Positions 1 through 8,198 of a stretch of DNA of 64,000 nucleotides are shown here, piece by piece (the first letter of the stretch is position 1; every line of letters begins with the position of its first letter). Under the pieces are notes generated by a model. It worked only from the letters and a program-made list of their open reading frames with translations, made no database searches and was not told the origin of the DNA. The position numbers were made by a program, and so were the translations under genes. The DNA is from Halomontanus rarus. Lineage in GTDB: Archaea; Halobacteriota; Halobacteria; Halobacteriales; Natrialbaceae. The stretch lies in assembly GCF_029338335.1 (NCBI RefSeq), contig NZ_CP119796.1. One strand, written 5' to 3'.

Positions 1-107
1 AAGTGCCCACCCATCGGGAGACAGCTGAACCGATTCGGTCGCACGACCGTCCTGCGATCGCACCGGTACATTGGTCCAGCGAACCGTATCTGCGACTGTG
101 GGCGCCG

Positions 108-914
108 TTACAATCGAGCGCGAAGCGCCTCGTTCATCGCACCGACGGGTGCCGACTCGCCCGTCCACAACTCGAGTGCCTCGACGCCCTGATACAGTAA
201 CATCCACGCGCCGTCGACCGTCGTCGCGCCGACGGCGGCCGCGTCCCGGAGCAGTCGCGTCTCGAGCGGCCGGTAGACGGCGTCCATCACCGCGAGGTCG
301 CCGTGCAGGGCTTCGGCGGGAACCGGCGTCGCGTCCTCCTCCATCCCGACGCTGGTCGCGTTGACCAGCACGTCGGCGTCGACGAGCAGCGATTCGAGAG
401 CCTCGAGTCCGTGCCCAGTCGCGTTCGGAACCTCATCCGCGAGCTCGTGTGCCGTCGCTTCCGTGCGGTTGGCGATCTCGACCGTCGCACCCGCGTCGGC
501 CAGCCCGAACGCGATCGCCCGTCCCGCACCGCCCGCGCCGACGACGACCGCGCGCGCTCCCTCGAATGCCACGTCGTGGTCACGGAGCGCGCGCAACGCG
601 CCGGTCGCGTCGGTGTTGTGGCCGGTGACCCGATCGCCCGTGAAGTCGATCGTGTTCACCGCACCGATCCGCGTCGCCATCTCGTCGACCGCGACGGCGT
701 CGCACGCGAGGGCGTCCTGTTTGAACGGAATCGTGACGTTCAACCCCGTGATTCCCAGCGCCTGCGCGCCGTCGACCGCCGCCTCGAGCGCGTCGCGGTC
801 GGGTTCGAAGGTGACGTAGCGGGCGTCGAGTTCGAGTTCGTCGTAGGCCGCTTCGTGCATCGGCGGCGAGAGCGAGTGACCGACCGGATTACCGAGTAAA
901 CCGAAGACGTGCAT
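108..914 (-). CDS. aroE: Shikimate dehydrogenase
   Basis: 268 aa, full length for the family. It reduces 3-dehydroshikimate to shikimate with NADPH in aromatic amino acid synthesis, in the cytosol. The N-terminal substrate-binding motif GNPVGHSLSPPMHEAA lies near residue 8, followed by NVTIPFK (about 60) with the catalytic Lys, and the NADP-binding glycine loop VVGAGGAGRA near 122. NATSVGM and the C-terminal LLYQGVEALELWTG are also family hallmarks. The start is the ATG complementary to 912-914. Its downstream neighbour lies outside the window. Confidence 0.97.
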   Translation of the reverse strand: MHVFGLLGNPVGHSLSPPMHEAAYDELELDARYVTFEPDRDALEAAVDGAQALGITGLNVTIPFKQDALACDAVAVDEMATRIGAVNTIDFTGDRVTGHNTDATGALRALRDHDVAFEGARAVVVGAGGAGRAIAFGLADAGATVEIANRTEATAHELADEVPNATGHGLEALESLLVDADVLVNATSVGMEEDATPVPAEALHGDLAVMDAVYRPLETRLLRDAAAVGATTVDGAWMLLYQGVEALELWTGESAPVGAMNEALRARL

Positions 915-1082
915 GAGTGTGCGTGCGCAGGGGAGGGGTATAATCGGTGCGGACGACGGTCGTCGGGTTCGGCCTCTCGACTCGAGAACGGATCGCTCGC
1001 GACCGGTATCGAGGGACCGACTCGAGTCTCACGCGTCGCGTTTCGCACCGCTTATACACCGTTCGGCTGTATCCCGGCGTAT

Positions 1083-2072
1083 ATGGTCCTCGGGCTCGAG
1101 GGATTTCCCCTCTACGTACTCCTGCTCGCGGGTGGCGTCTGCTGTCTGTACGGCGGCGCGGAGTTACTCGTCGCCGGCGCGGGCCGGCTCGCGCTCGGCC
1201 TCGGCTTGCGTGCGGCGACCGTCGGCGTGACCGTCGTCGCGTTCGCGACGACCACGCCGGAACTGTTCGTCTCGACCATCGGGGCGCTCAACGTCTCGAC
1301 GGACATCGGCCTCGGCGCGATCGTCGGGTCGAACATCGCGAACATCGGACTCGTGCTCGGGATTTCGGCGCTGATCCGCCCGCTCTCGATCAGCACGGTC
1401 GCCATGCGACGGCACGTCCCGTTCATGGTCTTCGCAGCGTTCCTGCTGATCGCCTTCGGTGCCAACGGGACGATCGGCCGGCTCGAGGGGACGATTTTCC
1501 TGCTCGCGCTCTCCGGATTCACGGCCTACTTGCTGTACTACGCCAACGCCGATCCCGCGCCGATCGTCGACGACCAGCCCGGCGGGGAGGAAGGGACGGG
1601 TGAGAGTGGGCGTCAAAACGGGCGTGATATCGCCCTCAAAGACGTCGCGCTCGTCGTCGCGGGTCTGGTCGTCCTCGTCGTCGGCTCCCGGTGGCTCATC
1701 ACCGGCGGCCGCGGCATCCTCGAGGCGATGAACTTCTCGGACCTGTTCATCGGGCTCACCGTCCTCGCACTCGGAACCTCGCTGCCGGAGCTGGCGGCGT
1801 CGGTCGTCGGGGCGGTTCGCGGCGAGACGGCCTTCAGCGTCGGGAACGTCGTCGGGTCGAACATCTACAACATCCTCGCCGTGCTGGGAATCGTGGCGGT
1901 GATCGTCCCGATTTCGGTCGAGGCGAGCACCCTCCGATTCGAGCTTCCGATGCTGGTCGCGTTCACCGTCTTGCTGGTCGCGATGATGGCCTACGGACGG
2001 AAACTGACCCGGTTCGACGGCGCGATTCTCGTCAGTTGTTACGCGGGATTCGTCTACCTGTTGTTGCCGTGA
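1083..2072 (+). CDS. Na+/Ca2+ exchanger family membrane antiporter
   Basis: 329 aa polytopic membrane protein of the CaCA superfamily (YrbG-like), which exchanges Ca2+ for Na+ or H+. It shows the two inverted alpha-repeats of the family: ATTTPELFVSTIGAL with GAIVGSNIANIGLVLG in the first half, and GTSLPELAASVVGAV with GNVVGSNIYNILAVLG in the second. A hydrophilic acidic loop separates the halves near residues 160-190. I chose the ATG at 1083 because a TATA-like TTATAC box lies at 1052-1057, about 28 nt upstream, which fits a leaderless mRNA. The reading frame stays open upstream, but that extension is not hydrophobic. Confidence 0.93.
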   Translation: MVLGLEGFPLYVLLLAGGVCCLYGGAELLVAGAGRLALGLGLRAATVGVTVVAFATTTPELFVSTIGALNVSTDIGLGAIVGSNIANIGLVLGISALIRPLSISTVAMRRHVPFMVFAAFLLIAFGANGTIGRLEGTIFLLALSGFTAYLLYYANADPAPIVDDQPGGEEGTGESGRQNGRDIALKDVALVVAGLVVLVVGSRWLITGGRGILEAMNFSDLFIGLTVLALGTSLPELAASVVGAVRGETAFSVGNVVGSNIYNILAVLGIVAVIVPISVEASTLRFELPMLVAFTVLLVAMMAYGRKLTRFDGAILVSCYAGFVYLLLP

Positions 2073-2184
2073 GTGCTCGGCCGTCGTTCGATTTCGCCGT
2101 TCTCGGTTCCGCGATGGTGAGATAACGCACTGTCGTAGCGGGGAAAACGGAGCGTATTCAGGCCCGCAGCACGCAGGGACGGCC

Positions 2185-3585
2185 GTGACCGTGATCGCGA
2201 TCGTCGAAAGCCGCGCCGACCGCGCCTCGACGCACATCTGTAACGAGCTTCGCGACCGTGCCGACTGGGAGACGCTCGAGGACGCGACCCGCCCCGACGC
2301 CGACGGCGGCGGCACCTGGTACCGGACCGACGGCTTCGAACTGCGCTCGTTCGACGACCTTCACCTCGAGCTCGAGTCACCCGTCGACGCCTTCGACTGC
2401 GATCCCGACCTGCTGGTCTTCGCCTCCCGTCACGCCGGCGACACCGGCGCGCTCCTGACGGGCCACTTCACGGGGAACTTCGGGCCCGCGGAGTTCGGCG
2501 GCGAGGACGGGGCGCTCGCCGAAGCGTGCCCGAACGCGCTCGCCGTCTTGCGCGAGGCGTTCGAGGAGTACGCACCGCCGGCGTACGACGTCGGACTCGA
2601 GTGCACCCACCACGGCCCGACCGACGTCGGCTGTCCCTCGCTGTTCGCCGAACTCGGCAGTAGCGACGAGCAGTGGGACGACCCCGCGGGTGCCGAGGCC
2701 GTCGCGCGATCGATTCTCGCCTTGCGAGACACCGAACCTCACCGAAAGACACAGCTCGTCGGCTTCGGCGGAAACCACTACGTCCCGCGGTTCGAACGGA
2801 TCGTCCGCGAGACGCCGTGGGCCGTCGGCCACGTCGGCGCCGACTGGGCGCTCGAGGCGATGGGCGACCCCGACGCGCATCGCGAGGTGATCGACCGGGC
2901 CTTCGCGACCAGCGACGCCGACCTCGCGGTCGTCGACGACGACCGTCCGGCGCTCGAGGCCGTCGTCGAGGACCTCGGCTATCGCGTCGTGAGCGAGACG
3001 TGGGTGCGCGAAGTCGGCGACCGATCGCTCGAGGTCGTCGACCGCGTCGAAGCCGAGCTGGGTTCGATCGACGACGGCGTTCGATTCGGCGACCGACGCG
3101 AGGCGTCGTTCGCCCTGGTCGAGTTACCGTCGGAGTTGCTCGGCGCCGCCGAAGGGGTCGACCCCGACCGCGTTCGGACAGTACTCGAGGCCCACGCGAT
3201 CGCGTTCGAGACGACGAACGGGGGGAGTCGGATCGGGGCGCGCGCGGCGGTGCCGGTGGGTTCCGATTCGTCCGATTCGTCCGACACGACGGACACGCGC
3301 GGATCGAGTTCGCTCGAGGCGGTCGAGAACCTCCTCGCGGAACTCGTCGCGATCCTCCGCGAGAAGTACGACGAGGTGCGCCTCGAGTCCGACGGGGTCG
3401 TCGCGAGAGAGGTGGCATTCGATCCGGACCGTGCGACCGAACTGGGCGTCCCGGAGGGACCGAAGTTCGGTGCACTCGCCGGCGGCGAGTCGGTCACCGT
3501 CGACGGCGAATCGATCAGTCCCGAGGACGTTCGGACGGAGCGGCGGTCTCGGTTCTCACTTCCGCGATACGTCGACGACGAGTAA
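2185..3585 (+). CDS. dtdA: D-aminoacyl-tRNA deacylase (archaeal type)
   Basis: 466 aa. It recycles D-aminoacyl-tRNAs by hydrolysing the ester bond, a proofreading step in translation. Recognisable DtdA/GEK1 motifs are VFASRHAGDTGALLTGH (about residue 72), LECTHHGPTDVG (about 137) and VGFGGNHYVPRF (about 193). The typical archaeal core is about 270 aa. Here a long C-terminal extension follows, with a Ser/Asp-rich low-complexity linker near residues 355-375, as in other haloarchaeal versions. The start is GTG 2185, and GTG 2191 is an alternative. It lies upstream of ftsZ1 in the same direction, but 135 nt and a palindrome separate them. Confidence 0.93.
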   Translation: MTVIAIVESRADRASTHICNELRDRADWETLEDATRPDADGGGTWYRTDGFELRSFDDLHLELESPVDAFDCDPDLLVFASRHAGDTGALLTGHFTGNFGPAEFGGEDGALAEACPNALAVLREAFEEYAPPAYDVGLECTHHGPTDVGCPSLFAELGSSDEQWDDPAGAEAVARSILALRDTEPHRKTQLVGFGGNHYVPRFERIVRETPWAVGHVGADWALEAMGDPDAHREVIDRAFATSDADLAVVDDDRPALEAVVEDLGYRVVSETWVREVGDRSLEVVDRVEAELGSIDDGVRFGDRREASFALVELPSELLGAAEGVDPDRVRTVLEAHAIAFETTNGGSRIGARAAVPVGSDSSDSSDTTDTRGSSSLEAVENLLAELVAILREKYDEVRLESDGVVAREVAFDPDRATELGVPEGPKFGALAGGESVTVDGESISPEDVRTERRSRFSLPRYVDDE

Positions 3586-3654
3586 GTCGTTCTTACCACT
3601 GGAAACAGCGGGTCGTCGTCTCGTTGTATAAATCGGTAAAGAGTGTATTAATCT

Positions 3655-3672
3655 GTCAGACGAACGTCTGAC
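3655..3672. promoter_or_regulatory. Palindrome in the ftsZ1 upstream region
   Basis: Perfect inverted repeat GTCAGACG-AA-CGTCTGAC, ending 48 nt before the ftsZ1 ATG. AT-rich TATA-like stretches lie on both sides (3626-3635, 3645-3652, 3684-3690). It could be an operator for a dimeric regulator of ftsZ1 or a terminator hairpin for dtdA. There is no U-tract after it, which favours an operator. Confidence 0.5.
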
Positions 3673-3720
3673 GATCGGGGGGAAAGATAATTACGCTCCG
3701 TATTATAGAAGGGGGCAAGA

Positions 3721-4884
3721 ATGGACTCTATTGTCGAGAACGCCATCGACGAGGCCGAAGATGGGGGCGAGGACGCGTTCCCCGAGGCGGCCGACTCGGA
3801 CCACGAACAGGAACAGGGCGAGGGACAGGACCCGAACCCCTCGGGGACGATGACAGACGACGAATTAGCGGACGTCCTGCAGGATCTCCAGACCGACATC
3901 ACGGTCGTCGGCTGTGGCGGTGCCGGCGGGAACACCGTCAACCGCATGGACGAGGAGGGCATCCACGGCGCCAAACTCGTCGCGGCCAACACCGACGTCC
4001 AGCACCTCGTGGAGATCGACGCCGACACCAAGATCCTCATGGGCGAGCAGAAAACCGGCGGCCGCGGTGCCGGTTCGCTCCCGCAGGTCGGCGAGGAAGC
4101 CGCCCTCGAGAGCCAGCAGGACATCTACGACGCCATCGACGGCTCGGACATGGTCTTCGTCACCGCGGGACTGGGTGGCGGGACCGGGACCGGTTCCGCG
4201 CCCGTCGTCGCGAAAGCCGCCCGCGAGTCGGGCGCGCTGACCATCTCGATCGTCACGACGCCCTTTACCGCGGAAGGCGAAGTGCGGCGGACCAACGCCG
4301 AGGCCGGCTTAGAGCGCCTGCGCGACGTCAGCGACACGGTGATCGTCGTCCCCAACGACCGCCTGCTCGACTCCGTCGGCAAGCTTCCCGTCCGTCAGGC
4401 GTTCAAGGTGAGCGACGAAGTCCTGATGCGCTCGGTCAAGGGCATCACGGAACTCATCACGAAACCCGGCCTCGTCAACCTCGACTTCGCCGACGTTCGC
4501 ACCGTCATGGAGCGGGGCGGCGTCGCGATGATCGGCCTGGGAGAAGCCGACTCGGAGGCGAAAGCCGAAGACTCCGTCAAGACCGCGCTGCGCTCGCCGC
4601 TTCTGGACGTCGACATCTCCGGTGCAAACTCCGCACTCGTCAACGTCACCGGTGGCAACGATATGTCCATCGAGGAAGCCGAAGGCGTCGTCGAGGAGAT
4701 CTACGACCGGATCGATCCCGACGCCCGCATCATCTGGGGGACCTCGATCGACGAGTCCCTCGAGGGCAGCATGCGGACGATGATCGTCGTCACCGGTGTC
4801 GAGTCCCCGCAGATCTACGGCCGACCGGAGGACGAAACCGAGGCCGTCCAGCCCGCCGGCGACGATATCGACTTCGTCGACTGA
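3721..4884 (+). CDS. ftsZ1: Cell division GTPase FtsZ1
   Basis: 387 aa tubulin-superfamily GTPase that polymerises at mid-cell. The N-terminus MDSIVENAIDEAE plus an acidic tail of about 55 residues is characteristic of haloarchaeal FtsZ1 rather than FtsZ2 or CetZ. The sequence has VGCGGAGGNTVNRM (about 62), the tubulin signature GGGTGTGSAP (about 153), the switch region NDRLLDSVGK, and the T7 loop region NLDFADVRTVM. The C-terminal tail EAVQPAGDDIDFVD is short and acidic. The start is ATG 3721, downstream of an AT-rich promoter and the palindrome at 3655-3672. Confidence 0.97.
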   Translation: MDSIVENAIDEAEDGGEDAFPEAADSDHEQEQGEGQDPNPSGTMTDDELADVLQDLQTDITVVGCGGAGGNTVNRMDEEGIHGAKLVAANTDVQHLVEIDADTKILMGEQKTGGRGAGSLPQVGEEAALESQQDIYDAIDGSDMVFVTAGLGGGTGTGSAPVVAKAARESGALTISIVTTPFTAEGEVRRTNAEAGLERLRDVSDTVIVVPNDRLLDSVGKLPVRQAFKVSDEVLMRSVKGITELITKPGLVNLDFADVRTVMERGGVAMIGLGEADSEAKAEDSVKTALRSPLLDVDISGANSALVNVTGGNDMSIEEAEGVVEEIYDRIDPDARIIWGTSIDESLEGSMRTMIVVTGVESPQIYGRPEDETEAVQPAGDDIDFVD

Positions 4885-5085
4885 CGCCGCATCCGTTTTC
4901 GATCGGTAGCACGTCGACGGGAGGATCGCGTCGACACTCGAGTCCGCTTCACGTTCACACGCGTTCTTTCGGTCATTTTCGTCGTCTGTCCGTCTCCGAC
5001 TCGTCTCCGAGTCCCGGCACGGCCACGTCTCGGTCTCGAGTTCCGAATTCCGAGTTCCGAATGTTACGTTTCGACGTTCGTTCCC

Positions 5086-5718
5086 TCAACAGATCGGCTT
5101 CGGATCGACGCCGAGGCCCTCCAGCGAGTCCGCGTACTCGTCGTAGGCGCGCTGGATCACGCTCTCGGCGGCCTCTCGCGCCCGACCCCAGTCCTCGTCG
5201 GTCTCGCAGACGTCCGCGAGCAACTCGAGCGCCCGTTCGCGAGACGCGTTCGTGTCGGCGCGTAACTCCCGGAAGAGCTCGGCTCGGGTCTCGTCCCCTT
5301 CGTTGACGAAGAAGCTCACGAGCTGTAGGTGGGTCCGCTCGCCGACCAGCGCCCGTCCGACGAGTCCGCCGAGTCGGGCCGTCGTCGTCTCGAGCGAGCG
5401 GGGTTCGGCGTGTACGGCGCCGTCTTCCGGGGTCCCGTCGTGGTCCCCCTCGAGTGCATCCGTCACGCGGTCGTAGTGATCCCGTTCCCGAGCCGCGAGT
5501 TCGGCGAACGCTTCGCGAGCGCCCTCGTCGGTTTCGTCGTCGGCCCACGCCTCGAAGGTCCGCGCGGCCGCGTGCTCGCCGTCCGCAGCGGTCCGCAGGA
5601 CCGTCGGCTCGTCCAGTTCGGCGTCGGTGAGCGCGACGAGAAGTTTCGACGAGCCGAGGCGCTCGAGTTCGACGTCCATCTCGTCCTCGAGCGTTTCGGA
5701 GAAGCTGGTCGCGTCCAT
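5086..5718 (-). CDS. Rubrerythrin-like protein
   Basis: 210 aa, all-helical by composition, with no transmembrane segment. EHAAARTFEAWADDE (about residues 48-62) and ARERDHYDRV (about 76) give the spaced Glu/His pattern of a ferritin-like/rubrerythrin di-iron bundle. No rubredoxin CxxC domain follows, so it is a truncated-type rubrerythrin. Iron binding and peroxide protection are inferred from family resemblance only. It is convergent with ftsZ1 and divergent from the sulfur-metabolism gene at 5817, about 100 nt away. Shared stress regulation is possible but not shown. Confidence 0.7.
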   Translation of the reverse strand: MDATSFSETLEDEMDVELERLGSSKLLVALTDAELDEPTVLRTAADGEHAAARTFEAWADDETDEGAREAFAELAARERDHYDRVTDALEGDHDGTPEDGAVHAEPRSLETTTARLGGLVGRALVGERTHLQLVSFFVNEGDETRAELFRELRADTNASRERALELLADVCETDEDWGRAREAAESVIQRAYDEYADSLEGLGVDPKPIC

Positions 5719-5816
5719 ACCGGTCGCACACCGCGGGTCGTGTTGAACGTTCGCCTCGTCCGCACGGTCTCGAGATCGGCCGCGAAGTTAACTGGCGGGC
5801 GGACGTAGCGGTCGGT

Positions 5817-7082
5817 ATGACCGATCGGACCGGCGATACCGAGCGATCGGCCGACGAAACGCCCTCGGTCGACCCCGAGACGCTGGCCGATCGGCTGCGA
5901 TCGAGGGCCGGCGACGGCGAGTCCCGGTCCCGGTCCCGGCCCCGACCCCTGACCGTCCTCGACGTCCGCGACCGTGACGAATTCGAGCGCTGGCACCTCG
6001 AGGGGGACGGCCTCGAGGCCGTCCAGATCCCGCACGTGCGGTTCGTGCAGGCCGAAGCCACGGGTCGCGTAGCCGAGCTGGTCGACGACCACGACCTCGC
6101 GGAGCCGATCCTCGCTGTCTGCGGGCGCGGAGAGGCCAGCGCCCACGCCGTGTCCCTCCTCCGGGGGGCGGGCTTCGAGGCGCGAAACCTCGCCGGCGGG
6201 ATGGACGCGTGGGCCGAACTGTACCTCGTTCGCGAGCTCGACGTCGGCGGGTCCACGACGGTATCGGTCCTGCAGTACGACCGCCCCTCGAGCGGCTGTC
6301 TCGCCTACGCCGTCGTTAGCGGCGGCGAGGCGGCGGTGATCGATCCGCTCCGGACGTTCGCGAACCGATACGTCGAGGACCTCGACGACCGCGGCGTCGA
6401 GGTTCGCTACGCGATCGACACGCACGTCCACGCCGACCACGTCAGCGGCGTTCGCGACCTCGCGGCGCGAACCGACGCGGAGGCGGTCGTTCCCGCGGGC
6501 GCTCGCGACCGCGGCCTCGCGTTCGACGCGACGACCGTCGCCGACGGCGACGAACTGCAGGTCGGCGACGCGACGCTCTCCGTGCTGGCCACACCGGGGC
6601 ACACGCTCGAGTCGCTCTCGTTTCGACTCGAGCGGAGCGCGAGTGGTGACACCGACGGCGACGGCGACGCCGGCACTGCGACCCTGTTCACCGGCGACAC
6701 ACTCTTTCTCGAGGGGGTCGGCCGGCCCGATCTCGAGGGCGGACGCGACGAGGTGCCCGCCGCGGCTCGACGATTGTACGAGACGCTTCGCGGTCGCGTG
6801 CTGGCGCTGCCCGACGACACGACGATCGCGCCGGGGCACTACGGCGACGCCGAACCCCGCGAGGACGGCAGCTACGCCGCCACTCTCGAGGCGCTTCGCG
6901 ATCGACTGACCGCGCTGTCGATGGACGAGGCGGCGTTCGTCTCCCACGTCACCGACGACCTCCCGCCGCGGCCGAACAACGACGAGCGCATCGTCCGCGT
7001 GAACCTCGGTCTCGAGGACGTCGACGAGGGGACGGCGTTCGAACTCGAGTTAGGGCCGAACAACTGTGCGGTCGCCGAGTGA
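5817..7082 (+). CDS. Rhodanese / metallo-beta-lactamase fusion (ETHE1-like persulfide dioxygenase type)
   Basis: 421 aa two-domain protein. Residues about 40-135 form a rhodanese domain with LDVRDRDEF and the active-site loop AVCGRGEASAHA, whose Cys is the likely persulfide carrier. Residues about 145-400 form a metallo-beta-lactamase domain with THVHADHVSG, LATPGHT, FTGDTLF and APGHYGD, the metal ligands expected of ETHE1-like glutathione/CoA-persulfide dioxygenases. A probable role is sulfide or persulfide detoxification. The rhodanese domain is N-terminal, whereas in many bacterial fusions it is C-terminal. The start is ATG 5817. Confidence 0.85.
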   Translation: MTDRTGDTERSADETPSVDPETLADRLRSRAGDGESRSRSRPRPLTVLDVRDRDEFERWHLEGDGLEAVQIPHVRFVQAEATGRVAELVDDHDLAEPILAVCGRGEASAHAVSLLRGAGFEARNLAGGMDAWAELYLVRELDVGGSTTVSVLQYDRPSSGCLAYAVVSGGEAAVIDPLRTFANRYVEDLDDRGVEVRYAIDTHVHADHVSGVRDLAARTDAEAVVPAGARDRGLAFDATTVADGDELQVGDATLSVLATPGHTLESLSFRLERSASGDTDGDGDAGTATLFTGDTLFLEGVGRPDLEGGRDEVPAAARRLYETLRGRVLALPDDTTIAPGHYGDAEPREDGSYAATLEALRDRLTALSMDEAAFVSHVTDDLPPRPNNDERIVRVNLGLEDVDEGTAFELELGPNNCAVAE

Positions 7083-7169
7083 CCGAAGGGTGTCACGTGA
7101 CGTCGAGGAAGTCGGTGCGAAATAGAGTCGTGGACTGAGTTAGCGAGAGCGATCCGAGCGGACGGCCGT

Positions 7170-7943
7170 TTAGACGGCCGACGATCCCTCCCAGTACGAT
7201 TCGAACAGTCGCTCGCCCCACTCGATCGCTCCGGAGTCGTCGGTGTCGACGAACACCGTCAGCAGGCCGGTTTCGTCGTCGTAGCCGCCGATGCCGACGC
7301 GGTCGTCGAACAGCGCGAGTCCGAACGGGACGTCCTCGTGAACCCGGAGCACGAGGTTGTCGCGGTCGAACGCGTCGGCGGCCAGTTGGGCGTACTCGGT
7401 CGCGAGCTGGTCGACGATCCCGTAGTCGTAGACGACTTCGACCGACATCCCGTCGGCGATCTTCGCGTGGATGTCCTCGACGTACGTCGGCGCGACCGAG
7501 GTCGTGTCGAATCCGCGAAGCGACTCGGTCTCCTCGAGCAACGTCGTGAACCGGTTGAGTGGGCCGTACGGGTTACCGTGTTCGGCGACAGTCACCGTCG
7601 CATCGGCGAACGTCCCGATATCGAACGTGCCGTCGAGATCGACGGCCGAAAAGAGCGGCTCGAGCCGGAGCGCGGTTTCGACACGTGCCCGATAATCGCC
7701 GGCCGCGCGCCCGATTTCCGTGCCCAGCGGCGTCACACCGTGGCCCTCGTCGGATCGCTCGATCAGCCCCCACTCTCGAAACGACGCGAGGATCCGGTGG
7801 GCGGTCGCTCCCGACACGCCGACGGTCTCGGCGAGTTCCCGCTTGCTCATCGGTTCCGACTCGAGCGCCTCGAACGCCGCACGCCGTCGAATGACCTCGA
7901 GAAGGAGCGTCTGTACGTCGTCCTGTGTCCCCCGCCCGTTCAT
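7170..7943 (-). CDS. Winged-helix transcriptional regulator with FilR1-type sensor domain
   Basis: 257 aa. The N-terminal winged helix-turn-helix (residues about 15-75) includes MSKRELAETVGVSGATAHRIL, and the middle/C-terminal part resembles the FilR1 middle domain found in archaeal HTH regulators (TYVEDIHAKIADGMSVEVVYD region and VPFGLALFDDRVGIGGYDD). I chose ATG at 7943. The open frame reaches 8060, but the extension does not look like coding sequence. It is divergent from the giant surface protein at 8199, with 255 nt of shared control region holding a nested palindrome (8107-8127), so autoregulation and control of that gene are likely targets to test. Confidence 0.8.
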   Translation of the reverse strand: MNGRGTQDDVQTLLLEVIRRRAAFEALESEPMSKRELAETVGVSGATAHRILASFREWGLIERSDEGHGVTPLGTEIGRAAGDYRARVETALRLEPLFSAVDLDGTFDIGTFADATVTVAEHGNPYGPLNRFTTLLEETESLRGFDTTSVAPTYVEDIHAKIADGMSVEVVYDYGIVDQLATEYAQLAADAFDRDNLVLRVHEDVPFGLALFDDRVGIGGYDDETGLLTVFVDTDDSGAIEWGERLFESYWEGSSAV

Positions 7944-8106
7944 GGCAGAGATACCCGGTCCAGAGCGCAAATAGGTTCCGTCGCCGACTTCGAGTTCAGT
8001 TCGTGGCTCGAGGCCTACGGGGTGCGGTTCTCTTGGTCCTTCGCACCGCCGGTCGAACACGCTCTCGTCCGAGGGACGGGAACCTACCAGTCGTTTCAGC
8101 TTCTGG

Positions 8107-8127
8107 CAGGTAGTTCAGTACCTGAAC
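8107..8127. promoter_or_regulatory. Nested palindromes between divergent genes (candidate operator)
   Basis: Two overlapping perfect inverted repeats: CAGGTA (8107-8112) with TACCTG (8119-8124), and GTTCAG (8113-8118) with CTGAAC (8122-8127). They lie between the FilR1-type regulator and the giant PQQ protein, about 40 nt upstream of the AT-rich TATA-like stretch at 8160-8171. Confidence 0.45.
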
Positions 8128-8198
8128 CACGGTCCACATTTTGAAGAATGTCCAATAAGAAACTATATTTTGGCATACTGTCTTTCGTACGTATTGAT

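Noticed and set aside
1164..2315. 383-aa minus-strand open frame
   Set aside because: Antisense to the Na+/Ca2+ exchanger and very rich in Arg/Asp, with no domain; a GC shadow.
5036..5061. Repeated GAGTTCCGAA after ftsZ1
   Set aside because: Only two short copies around an EcoRI-like palindrome; too short to support a function.
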